From contig MKUN01000028.1 in NCBI GenBank assembly GCA_001897835.1, forward strand, positions 248,001 to 312,000: a stretch of 64,000 bases of DNA. The letters run 5' to 3'. A program made the translations under genes and the position numbers. How positions within the stretch are numbered: the stretch's first letter is position 1; each line of letters starts with the position of its first letter. Shown one piece after another: positions 30,239 to 39,776 of the stretch. The stretch is from Bacteroidetes bacterium 46-16. Lineage in GTDB: Bacteria; Bacteroidota; Bacteroidia; Chitinophagales; Chitinophagaceae. The notes under the pieces were generated by a model. That model was given only the letters and a program-made list of their open reading frames with translations, ran no database searches and was not told where the DNA came from.

Positions 30239-33082
30239 ATGTTAAAGACACCTTTTAAATTTCTTGATTCTTACACCAGCGATGATAAGGACATCTTTTT
30301 CGGGCGCGAGAAGGAAGTGGAGGAGTTGTATTATAAGATATTCGATGGCGACCTGCTTATTGTTTACGGTTCCAGCGGCACCGGCAAAACCTCGCTGATA
30401 CAATGCGGCCTTGCCGGCAAGTTTGAGGATGCCGACTGGATGCCCGTTATTATACGCAGGGCCGGCAATATTAATGAGTCGATTAGGAAAACACTCCGTA
30501 ATATTGCGATTACCCCCCTTAAAGAAAAGAATACGCTTGCACAGGATGTACAGTCCATATACCTCGATTACTTCAAGCCGGTATTCCTGCTGTTCGACCA
30601 GTTTGAAGAACTCTTCATTTTTGGTAGCGATGAGGAAATAGAACAGTTTGTTGACTCTTTAAAGGAGTGCCTTGAGGCAAAGCAGAGCTGCAAATTCATT
30701 TTCGTCATTCGCGGTGAGTACCTGGAGCATATATCCCGATTTGAGGATAAGATACCGGAGTTCTTCAATAACCGTATGCGTATAGAACGCATGACCCGCC
30801 GCAATGCCGAAAGAGTGATCACCGAGCCTTGTAAACTGTTCAATATAGAGGTTGCCGATGGGTTCCCGTCTAAAGTGCTCGAGCGTCTCGGCCATGATAA
30901 AACTGCCTCTATAGAGCTTACCTATTTGCAGGTGTACCTCGATAAGTTATACAAGAAGGCAGCCACAAAAGACCCTGGTCATATTGTTTTTGACGATTCT
31001 TTATTGGAAGAGTCAGGACGGATAGATGATGTGCTTTCGGAATTTCTTGATGAGCAGATAGCCCGCACGGAGAACCCTGAAGATGCCCTCACGATCCTGA
31101 AATCATTTGTGTCCAATGAGGGTACGAAGAAACAAATGTCGGCCGGTGATGTATCGGATTTTATTAAAACGCTGGGCAAAAAGCTGCCTGGTGAGACCAT
31201 TGAAAAATACCTGCGCCAGTTCGTAGATCTGCGCATCCTTAAAGATAAAGACGACAACAATAAGTATGAGCTGCGCCACGATTCGCTGGCAGCAAAGATA
31301 TTTGAGCAGATAAGCTATTCAGAAAAGGAAATGCTGGAGGTGCGCCAGTTCATCATCAATCGTTATAACGATTATGAAAAACGTGGCACTCATTTACAGG
31401 AATCGGATATACAATATATACTGCCCTATGAGAACAAAATGTTCCTCAACGAGGAGCAAAAGGCTTTTGTGGAAGAGAGTATCCGCAGTGCAAAAGCGAA
31501 GAAGAACCGCAGGCGTAATGTATTTATAGTGGGTGCCACCCTTTTGCTGGTCACCCTTACAGGTTTCTCCATATTTGCCATGAAGCAGCGCGATGCGGCC
31601 CTTGCGCAAAAACGTATCGCAGAGCAAAAAACGAGAGAGGCCCTTAACCAGAAGGAACTGGCTGAAAAAGCCAAAGACCTGTCCCTAAAGGCCTCCCAAC
31701 AGGCGCTCGATGCCAAATCTTATGCAGAACTACAGTCTAATATAGCGGTAGAGCAGAAAAAACTCGCCCAGCAACAGGCCATGAAGGCGCAGGAACAATC
31801 GGAAATCGCCAACCAGCAAAAGAGCATTGCAGAAGAACAAACTGCAATGGCCACACAGGAAAAGAATAAAGCTGACGAAGAAAAAGAAAAAGCGGAAAAG
31901 GCCCAGACCGAGGCCAACCGCCTTCGCCTGCTGGCGCTCAGCCAGAATGTAGCTTTTAAATCCTTGCAATTGAAGAATGAGCCGCAGTTGGCTGCGTTGC
32001 TCAGTACCGAAGCCTACAACCTTGCACAGGAGAACGGCGGCAATATACAGGATGCACAGCTTTACGCATCATTATACCAGTCGCTAAAGAATTTTGATCC
32101 TGCCAATTATCCCAATACGATACAGGGCCCCGCCGAAATACTGGCAATGAATACATCGCCCGATGGCAACACTATGGTACTATATGCCAATGGCAGCATA
32201 GCATATTATACCGGCGATGGTGCAGCACCTGTAAAAACGGTCCCGGTAAAAGGTCCCGTCATTAACACGGGTTACATAAGCAGCAATGGCAAGTATGTAT
32301 TGACCGCCTATGAAGACAATTCGGCCAAAGTGTGGAATATGGCTGATGGTGGGGCTGGTTCTCCGCTGATGAAAGGTCACACCGGGCTGATACGGGCCGC
32401 AGCGTTTAGTGCTGATGGCAGTACCCTGGTAACAGGTGGCCGCGATAGCCTGGTGCTTGTGTGGGACGACTATAAAATGACCAAAAAAATAAAATATCCC
32501 TCGCGGGTTCGCTCGGTAGCTATAAGTAATAATAAAAAGAAGATACTTGTAGGCTGCGAGGATGGTATTGTATATGAGAATGAACTGGGCAGCAACGACA
32601 GGGGTATTCTTACCTCCTATACAGGGGCCCGTGTTCAAAACGTTATGTACAGCAGCAATGGTAAATATATGATCACTGCTGCGTCCAATGGCGAGATGAG
32701 CATTTTCTCTTCGGCAGGTAAATTGCTGAAGAACATAGCCGGTAGCAGCAGTGCCGATCATATTGTGGCTGATGATGCTACAGGCCTGCTAGTTGAAGCT
32801 GCTGCCAACCGCAGGGTACATATTTACGATCTCAACGAGCTGTCTGCCAAGCCCATCGAGCTTGCTGACATCAATAGCTTTATCAGGGATATTGCCCTGT
32901 CGCCTGCCGGTATAGTTTCAGTAGGCATGGCGAACAACAACATCAGGCAATATTCGGTCAAGACTCCTGTTATACAAAAGAAACTTGCCGGGCACATCCG
33001 GCGCAATATGTCGGCTGACGAATGGAATACCTATGTAGGAAAGGACGTGCCTTACCGCAAGATCAATACAAGTTTACCTTAA
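30239..33082 (+). CDS. nSTAND NTPase with TM helix, coiled coil and C-terminal WD40-like repeats
   Basis: FFGREKEVEELY...VYGSSGTGKTSLIQCGL, LLFDQFEELF; TM VFIVGATLLLVTLTGFSIFAM; Ala/Gln/Lys coiled coil; WD40-like blades. Confidence 0.88.
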   Translation: MLKTPFKFLDSYTSDDKDIFFGREKEVEELYYKIFDGDLLIVYGSSGTGKTSLIQCGLAGKFEDADWMPVIIRRAGNINESIRKTLRNIAITPLKEKNTLAQDVQSIYLDYFKPVFLLFDQFEELFIFGSDEEIEQFVDSLKECLEAKQSCKFIFVIRGEYLEHISRFEDKIPEFFNNRMRIERMTRRNAERVITEPCKLFNIEVADGFPSKVLERLGHDKTASIELTYLQVYLDKLYKKAATKDPGHIVFDDSLLEESGRIDDVLSEFLDEQIARTENPEDALTILKSFVSNEGTKKQMSAGDVSDFIKTLGKKLPGETIEKYLRQFVDLRILKDKDDNNKYELRHDSLAAKIFEQISYSEKEMLEVRQFIINRYNDYEKRGTHLQESDIQYILPYENKMFLNEEQKAFVEESIRSAKAKKNRRRNVFIVGATLLLVTLTGFSIFAMKQRDAALAQKRIAEQKTREALNQKELAEKAKDLSLKASQQALDAKSYAELQSNIAVEQKKLAQQQAMKAQEQSEIANQQKSIAEEQTAMATQEKNKADEEKEKAEKAQTEANRLRLLALSQNVAFKSLQLKNEPQLAALLSTEAYNLAQENGGNIQDAQLYASLYQSLKNFDPANYPNTIQGPAEILAMNTSPDGNTMVLYANGSIAYYTGDGAAPVKTVPVKGPVINTGYISSNGKYVLTAYEDNSAKVWNMADGGAGSPLMKGHTGLIRAAAFSADGSTLVTGGRDSLVLVWDDYKMTKKIKYPSRVRSVAISNNKKKILVGCEDGIVYENELGSNDRGILTSYTGARVQNVMYSSNGKYMITAASNGEMSIFSSAGKLLKNIAGSSSADHIVADDATGLLVEAAANRRVHIYDLNELSAKPIELADINSFIRDIALSPAGIVSVGMANNNIRQYSVKTPVIQKKLAGHIRRNMSADEWNTYVGKDVPYRKINTSLP

Positions 33083-33094
33083 TTAAGCATTAGC

Positions 33095-34132
33095 ATGAGA
33101 TATACCAGCTCATTTATTATTGGCCTTTTGTTCTGTATGTGCAGCAATACATCCAGTGCACAGACAGATACCTGTATCCTGCACCTTAAGGATGCAGGTA
33201 ACAAATATGAACAGGGTAATTTTGATGATGCTATTACGCTGCTTAAAAGCACTATAGAACATTGCCAGTTGGCTAAAGATGATGAGATACAGGCCAGCAA
33301 GATCCTCATACTTTGTTATCAAAATATAGATAACCTTGAAGCCGCAGATAGAACAGCAAGGGCAGTACTTAAGCTCGACCCCAATTACCGTCCCGATAAA
33401 TTTAAAGATGATGCATCGCTCATAAAGCTATTTGATAAATACCAGCCGCAACCAACTTTTTCAATCGGCCTCAGTGGTGGTATCAATATGCCATTCGTTA
33501 AAACAATAAATAAGTATTCCATTGTTCATCCTGATGCCGATCCGCAGACAAATTATAAGAACAGGTATAACCTCCAGCTTGGTTTGCAAATGGAGAAAAG
33601 GATCTACAAGGGCTTTTGGCTGCAACTGGGTTATCGTTACCGGGTAACAAAATATGAGCATGAGTTATTGGACGTGAACAATACTACTGTTGATTACGTT
33701 GAAAAACTGACCTATTCAGATATACCGCTTTCACTTAAGTATTACTTCGGCTCCGCTGCTATAGTGCCTTACGTGCAGGCAGGTGCTGAAGCGGCGCTCT
33801 TAGCCGGTGCACTTAGCACCACTACCCGCGACGATCAGAAGGATATCATCAACCGTACAGCCCTTCGCAACAAGTTTTCTGTAGGCTTCTCAGCTGGGGC
33901 AGGGGCTGCTTACAGGCTCAGGGCATTGCTCCTGTTTGCCGATCTCCGCTATACCTATTTTTCCCGCAGGGTAAATAAAAACGGTACTCGTTATGATGAT
34001 CCTGTTAACCTCTATAAGTATTATTATATCGATGACGATTTCAGGATGGATAACCTGCAGCTTAATGTAGGCGTATCGCTTATACTTTCTTATAAGAATA
34101 TGAAGGTAGGTAAAGACAAACGACACAACTGA
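33095..34132 (+). CDS. Outer-membrane beta-barrel protein with N-terminal TPR-like region (PorT-like)
   Basis: Signal peptide; TPR-like N terminus; amphipathic strands FSIGLSGGINMPF...GFSAGAGAAYRL. Confidence 0.7.
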   Translation: MRYTSSFIIGLLFCMCSNTSSAQTDTCILHLKDAGNKYEQGNFDDAITLLKSTIEHCQLAKDDEIQASKILILCYQNIDNLEAADRTARAVLKLDPNYRPDKFKDDASLIKLFDKYQPQPTFSIGLSGGINMPFVKTINKYSIVHPDADPQTNYKNRYNLQLGLQMEKRIYKGFWLQLGYRYRVTKYEHELLDVNNTTVDYVEKLTYSDIPLSLKYYFGSAAIVPYVQAGAEAALLAGALSTTTRDDQKDIINRTALRNKFSVGFSAGAGAAYRLRALLLFADLRYTYFSRRVNKNGTRYDDPVNLYKYYYIDDDFRMDNLQLNVGVSLILSYKNMKVGKDKRHN

Positions 34133-35484
34133 TGAGTTTTTTGAAGAACATAGTATTACTTGTATGCGTTGCGGCCACGGTCTGTTCCTGTAAAAAGAGC
34201 AATACCACACCGCAGGGCAATACGTTTATAAAAGTTTTCGAGGAGCCTACTTTGGCCTTTAATGCCGGGCCTAATTCTTTCCAGTCCAATACCGGGGATG
34301 TAGTAAGCGATGATGCGGGAAATTATTATTGCTGGTATTACGAGCAAAATACGGCAGCGGGCGGATGGGCTACAAAGCTGGCCATACTTAAAACAGACCC
34401 TAATGGCAATAAGCTCTGGAGCCGGGTTTATTTCAGTTTTCACGTAGCTGCTTATTCCTGGAACAGGAGAGCGATCATGTATAACAACTTCATTTGCGAC
34501 GGACAATCGCTTTATATCGCCGGTACCAATACCGATGGTGCACCTTATATGCTTAAGTTTAATTCCGATGGTGATGTGATTGCCCAAATGCCTTTGGATA
34601 TCATACCGCAGGGTCGAACATTGCATGCTTTATACAATTTATGGCCCTTGAGCAATGGTAACTTTATGATCAATGGCACTTACTCCATAGCTACAGGGCC
34701 AACCAAGGGCGATGATGGGGGAACAATACCCTTCGTTGCTATGATATCTCCTTCCGGCGGCATATTATGGCAAAATAATGAACTTCCTTTTCCGCTGCAG
34801 GATACCAATGCTGATAATGCTACTATCGAAGGTATGGCCGAAATGCCCGATGGAGGCTATATCTTCTCAGGTACAGGTGCCTACTCTACAGATAACACTA
34901 CTTTGTCTGGCAAAAAGACCACTTTCATCAATGTATATAAATTGAACTCAGGTGGGCAACTGGAATATAACAAGACCTTGTATGGCGGGCAATATATCGA
35001 GACCCGTGGTTCATCAACTACTTTCGCTTTGCTTACCGATCATGATCTGCAATTCTCACAGGTGTTAATGATGCCTTCGGGTGATCCCCTGCTTATCATG
35101 GCTATCCTGCAAAACAATTCCGGCGATTTTTCGATACGGCTCATGAAGCTGGATGCTTCTTCCGGTTCACCGGTCGATTCTTCCGATATCAATGGAGGCG
35201 ATGCCCTGTATTTGCGCAAAGCCATCAACAGGTCCGATGGCAACATATTGATCAATGCCTGCACAAGGTTTAATACTACCACGCAGTCTAAGCTATATAC
35301 AGTGGGTTCAGATCTGCATATTATGAATACAGCAACGTTTTCTTTCCCTAATGAATCTATTTATACATCCGGGCTTTGCGAGGTGGGAGGCGATCACTAC
35401 CTGCTCCCGGGTACGATACAGACGTTCGGAAATGATTCCAGCAGTTTAATGATGATCAAAACGAATGGCAATGGGCAATATTAA
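34132..35484 (+). CDS. Hypothetical lipoprotein
   Basis: Lipobox VCSCKKSNT; overlaps the neighbouring genes. Confidence 0.7.
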   Translation: MSFLKNIVLLVCVAATVCSCKKSNTTPQGNTFIKVFEEPTLAFNAGPNSFQSNTGDVVSDDAGNYYCWYYEQNTAAGGWATKLAILKTDPNGNKLWSRVYFSFHVAAYSWNRRAIMYNNFICDGQSLYIAGTNTDGAPYMLKFNSDGDVIAQMPLDIIPQGRTLHALYNLWPLSNGNFMINGTYSIATGPTKGDDGGTIPFVAMISPSGGILWQNNELPFPLQDTNADNATIEGMAEMPDGGYIFSGTGAYSTDNTTLSGKKTTFINVYKLNSGGQLEYNKTLYGGQYIETRGSSTTFALLTDHDLQFSQVLMMPSGDPLLIMAILQNNSGDFSIRLMKLDASSGSPVDSSDINGGDALYLRKAINRSDGNILINACTRFNTTTQSKLYTVGSDLHIMNTATFSFPNESIYTSGLCEVGGDHYLLPGTIQTFGNDSSSLMMIKTNGNGQY

Positions 35485-36742
35485 AGGGGCTATATGTTTG
35501 GTATGCCTGTTATGTTTCTTTTCCTGCAAAAAGAGCACGCCGGACACTTATACCAAATTCAAAAGTTACCGTATAGGTTACGAGCTTGCTTCAGCTATAC
35601 CATCTATACAGCTAAGCGATGGAAGTTTTATAACGGCTACACTTGATGAACATGGTGCCTGCTTGATCATCAGGCTTGATGCAAAAGGTAATAAGGTATG
35701 GGAAAGGAATATTTCAGAATCCTCGCTGCATCCTACCTGCCTTACAGCTACCACAGATGGTAATTTTGTACTTTCTGGTTATAACACGGTGAGCCGTAGC
35801 AGCCTTTTTGCTACCATGTACAGCCCGGGTAATGATAGCCTTTGGCATGTCGACTACGATTTTCAGCCGGGTAATGCAAATAATATGGCGGCTTGCAATG
35901 CCGCTGATGGCAATATCCTTTTCAGCATTGGTGCCAGCAGCAACGATATGGCCAACCCGGCTACTTTTATATTGAAAGTGAACCGTGCCGATGGCAGCCT
36001 GCAGTATATGAAGCCATTACAGGGTATTCCGGATAGCGTCAGGTTTCAGCCCCTGAGTATGGTTGCCCGCAATAATGCGGTCTATATTACAGGCTCCTAT
36101 TTTGTGGCACAACAAATGGGGCCGCTGCTCAATGGCAGCTCATGCACTGTGGCTACTAACGAAAATGGCGACTCGCTATGGCAGGTCACGAAACCACCGG
36201 TTTTGAATGATGTAGTTGCGGGTATTTACAATATTGGGGAATCCATAGCATGTTCCGCAGATGCGGGGTCAGTTGTTGCAGGTTATGTTTCCGGTCCCTT
36301 TGGCTACCGGGCACTCAATATTCTGCCCAATTCCATCAATCAGGTGTGCGGCGCTGATATAGTCCTTGAAGCATACGATGCGGCAACAGGTTACCGCTCC
36401 GATACGGCCTCTTTTACTTTCGAAGATCAGTCATCCCTGACCATAATAAAAAATGCAACGGATGGTGGCTATATCCTTGCCGCCACCGATAACTTTTTCC
36501 TTGCCAATGAGAATTCCACTACCCATATTGCACTAGCCAAAACCGATGCACATTTTAATGTCAACTGGCAAAGGACCATCAACCTGCCCGATGCGTCTAC
36601 CATGCCATTAGGCATATTCCCGGTCGACAATGGTTATGTGATCATTGCTTATGTTATTTCCGACCCTAAGAACGATGGCAGTTATTCCGATCTGGTATTC
36701 CTGAAGACCGATATGAACGGCAACCTTGTTGATGGCAACTAA
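35465..36742 (+). CDS. Hypothetical lipoprotein, related in layout to the preceding gene
   Basis: Lipobox CFFSCKKSTPD; similar beta-rich layout (I-L-K-T-D-x-N-G-N motifs); overlaps the upstream ORF by 20 bp. Confidence 0.65.
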   Translation: MAMGNIKGAICLVCLLCFFSCKKSTPDTYTKFKSYRIGYELASAIPSIQLSDGSFITATLDEHGACLIIRLDAKGNKVWERNISESSLHPTCLTATTDGNFVLSGYNTVSRSSLFATMYSPGNDSLWHVDYDFQPGNANNMAACNAADGNILFSIGASSNDMANPATFILKVNRADGSLQYMKPLQGIPDSVRFQPLSMVARNNAVYITGSYFVAQQMGPLLNGSSCTVATNENGDSLWQVTKPPVLNDVVAGIYNIGESIACSADAGSVVAGYVSGPFGYRALNILPNSINQVCGADIVLEAYDAATGYRSDTASFTFEDQSSLTIIKNATDGGYILAATDNFFLANENSTTHIALAKTDAHFNVNWQRTINLPDASTMPLGIFPVDNGYVIIAYVISDPKNDGSYSDLVFLKTDMNGNLVDGN

Positions 36743-36791
36743 AAAGAGGGCTTTATGCCCCCTTTACTTCTTTTGATATTTATTTATCAAC

Positions 36792-38348
36792 TTACCATCC
36801 GGCTTTATCAACCCCGCCCTTTTTGAATCCTGCATCATGGGGCAGGTCTTCTTTTTTCAGGTAAGAGCGTGCTGCCAGGTAATATTCCTTGTATATACGT
36901 ATGGCAAATGGTATCAGTGTGATCATCAGCAGGGATGAGAACACGAACAGCCCGTAAGTCAGAATAGTATGATGTTCTAATGGGAAATTTATTTCAAATA
37001 CATGCGCCAGCATGCTCAGGAACTCGAACACTATTTCAGGTATCAGCAGCATAGCGATCATCACTTCCAGTATCCTGTCTTTTTTCTCACGTTTCTTTTC
37101 TCTTTCCTTCTCTTCTTCCTCCATATGTTCCTGCAGTATCCGGCTTATATCGGCAAGCTTATCTTTTATGTTGCTGAACATTTCGCCCAGTTTCAGGTTG
37201 TTCCTGCAAAAATCAAAGAAGTCATTGTGCTGGCTGAAGTAAGATACCTGCATAAAGAAGGTGCGCAGCTCTATTTTCGATAAGTTAGATGATGCTTTTA
37301 ACAGCTTTTCTTTCTTAGGTTGGCCTTCATCATAGAGGTAAGATAGCTGCTCGTCCATTTCTATGAGTGCAAGCCTTTGGTAATAGGCAAGGAAGTAGGT
37401 CCATATATAGCGGTTCTTCACCACAAGGTCATAGTCTTTCAGGAAAGCCGGTAATTTGTCGGCATCCTCGTTCACGATAACGGCACAGCCCTCTATCGAG
37501 GCGCCGAAGTGTATCTGCTCGAACATTTGTTCCGATTCTATGGCTTTATTGATATAAGCCCTGCCCGGTGTATAATTCAGGTTATATACATGCCTCAGCC
37601 TGAAGGAGGCTATTTGCAGTTCTTCCTCATCCAGCTTTTGCTCCAGTTGGGCGTAAGTGAACGCCTGCAGGCGGTTGGGCGATAAAATATTCACCTTGCC
37701 GGTTGGTATTTCCTGCATGAGGATATTCACCAGGGTATTCACATTCCAGTTGTGTTCTGTGCCTGCTTCGTTTTTGCCCCCGGTATAGAACTGGCTAAGC
37801 TTTTCGGCCAGCTTGTTTTCCTGCTCCTGCGCAGCAGGGTGTTCATTCCTTGCTATACTAAAGTCGCCGGAGTCGCCCCTGCCGAATACACGCAGCTTAT
37901 AATTCAGGTTGATCAGGTTCTCGAGCGTGTTGTCTTCCTTCATCAGCACAAAGCCGAATGATAATATACCTATCCCCGTCAGCGGGTTGTATAATATCCT
38001 CGGGCTCAGTATCGATTTATCTGTGCATAATTTGAACTGTATCGGCTTTTCTTTTTTATCATAGGTTTGCGATGGGCGGGATAATAATTGGGTAATGAGC
38101 CCCAACTTATCTTTTTGCGCATCACTTAGCTTGTTGCTGTCAAGTTCATAGCCCAGGCAGCACGATTCATCGGTTATCGCTGTATCGTCACCATTATTCT
38201 TAATGAAGAAATCCTGTACGTGGCGGAAGTAGAAATTCTTTTCAGGTTCCAGCCCCGACCGTTTCCACATAGAATCAGCCTTGTTCAGTTCTGTAGCTTC
38301 AGTTTTGAATGCATATAGGAAGAGTGAGAAAGAATCTGCCAGTTTCAT
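36792..38348 (-). CDS. Hypothetical membrane protein: large soluble region, charged coiled coil and two C-terminal TM helices
   Basis: HMEEEEKEREKKREKKDR then two hydrophobic segments near the C terminus. Confidence 0.65.
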   Translation of the reverse strand: MKLADSFSLFLYAFKTEATELNKADSMWKRSGLEPEKNFYFRHVQDFFIKNNGDDTAITDESCCLGYELDSNKLSDAQKDKLGLITQLLSRPSQTYDKKEKPIQFKLCTDKSILSPRILYNPLTGIGILSFGFVLMKEDNTLENLINLNYKLRVFGRGDSGDFSIARNEHPAAQEQENKLAEKLSQFYTGGKNEAGTEHNWNVNTLVNILMQEIPTGKVNILSPNRLQAFTYAQLEQKLDEEELQIASFRLRHVYNLNYTPGRAYINKAIESEQMFEQIHFGASIEGCAVIVNEDADKLPAFLKDYDLVVKNRYIWTYFLAYYQRLALIEMDEQLSYLYDEGQPKKEKLLKASSNLSKIELRTFFMQVSYFSQHNDFFDFCRNNLKLGEMFSNIKDKLADISRILQEHMEEEEKEREKKREKKDRILEVMIAMLLIPEIVFEFLSMLAHVFEINFPLEHHTILTYGLFVFSSLLMITLIPFAIRIYKEYYLAARSYLKKEDLPHDAGFKKGGVDKAGW

Positions 38349-38431
38349 TTAATATAATGCTGTAGTACAGGGGCTAATATAAGGCATATTGCCGATAACC
38401 CCGCCTTTACAGGCCATTGCTTACACACATT

Positions 38432-38462
38432 AAAAAAGCATGGTTTCAAACCATGCTTTTTT
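38432..38462. terminator. Hairpin terminator downstream of porV
   Basis: aaaaaagcatgg-tttcaaa-ccatgctttttt. Confidence 0.85.
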
Positions 38463-38487
38463 ATATCGTTATATTACCTGTTCTGTA

Positions 38488-39678
38488 TTATTGGTCGCCG
38501 CCTTCGCTCTTGTTTATTTTATCAAATTCAAACATCAGCGAGAAACGAAGTGTGTTCGATAATGGGTTGCGGTTGATACCCGATCCTGAGGGTACAAGGT
38601 AAGCAACATTCAGTGCAAAGACATTGTAGCGCACACCCAGGCCACAGGTGAAGTATTTGCGGTCACCCTTTGTTTTAGGCTCGTAGAAATAACCCGCACG
38701 TACGGCAAACTGGTTTTGATACCAGTATTCAAGGCCTGCAGATATGTCTATTTCTTTCAGCTCTTCGTTAAAACCGCCCGGTGCATCACCAAATGAGCCC
38801 AGCATACCTGCTACCACACCTTTGTCAGGATAATATTGATTGCCTGCGACATCAAATTGTGGGCTTGGTACCAGCAGCTTGTTAAAGTCAAGTGCAGCAG
38901 TGATCTTATTATAGGCATCGGCCTGGTACGTATAGGCAGCGCCTATGCCCAGGTTGATCGGTATAAAATCTTTGTGTGTTGAGTTGTAAGATATTTTTGA
39001 ACCCGCATTGGTAAGGGCAGCGCCTATGCTGATATTGGTCTTGCGGTCTTCTTCAAGCTCGGTGGTCTTGTTGAAATATACACCTATGTCAGCGCCAAAT
39101 GCATTCCCCGGTTTGTAATCGGTGCCTGCAGTAACGCTAAGACCGGTAATAATGGCTGAGTGTATATAACGCAGGCTTACCCCGGTTGACAAATATGGAG
39201 AAAGACGGCGGGAGTAACCTAAGTCGAAGGAATATTCGCGTGGCTTACCCGTACCAAGCGATTGTGCAAACTGGTCGGTATAATTGATATCACCAAGTGA
39301 AAAGTAGCGCATCGACATGCTGATGGCCTGGTTGTCATCCTGGCCGAATTTAGCATAGCCGGCAAGGTAAGCAAGGAATATATCCGGTACCAGGTCTTTC
39401 AGCCATGGGGTATAAGTAACAGATATACCATACTTTTTCTCTGCAAATGGTATTTTGCCCACATTCCAGTATTGCGCATTCGCGTCTGCTGTTGTGGCAA
39501 GTCCTACATCTCCCATCGCTCCTGCCCTTGCATCAGGCGATATTCTTAAAAAAGGTACTGCTGTGGTAATAGTATTCGTTGTGCCGTTCAGGTTCACATT
39601 CGAGCCTTGTGCATAACTTTTGCTGCACAATAGCCCCGTTATTATACTTATCCCAATAAAAGCAAAGCGTTTCGCCAT
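38488..39678 (-). CDS. porV: T9SS outer membrane protein PorV
   Basis: FLRISPDARAGAMGDVGLATTADANAQYWNVGKIPFA. Confidence 0.93.
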   Translation of the reverse strand: MAKRFAFIGISIITGLLCSKSYAQGSNVNLNGTTNTITTAVPFLRISPDARAGAMGDVGLATTADANAQYWNVGKIPFAEKKYGISVTYTPWLKDLVPDIFLAYLAGYAKFGQDDNQAISMSMRYFSLGDINYTDQFAQSLGTGKPREYSFDLGYSRRLSPYLSTGVSLRYIHSAIITGLSVTAGTDYKPGNAFGADIGVYFNKTTELEEDRKTNISIGAALTNAGSKISYNSTHKDFIPINLGIGAAYTYQADAYNKITAALDFNKLLVPSPQFDVAGNQYYPDKGVVAGMLGSFGDAPGGFNEELKEIDISAGLEYWYQNQFAVRAGYFYEPKTKGDRKYFTCGLGVRYNVFALNVAYLVPSGSGINRNPLSNTLRFSLMFEFDKINKSEGGDQ

Positions 39679-39776
39679 TATTATATTTATTTTAAAACTA
39701 TTTAAGGTCCCTGTTTTCGGTTTGCAATATTACGCCTTAATTCTCTAAAAATCAGGAACAACATTGCTTATTTATA

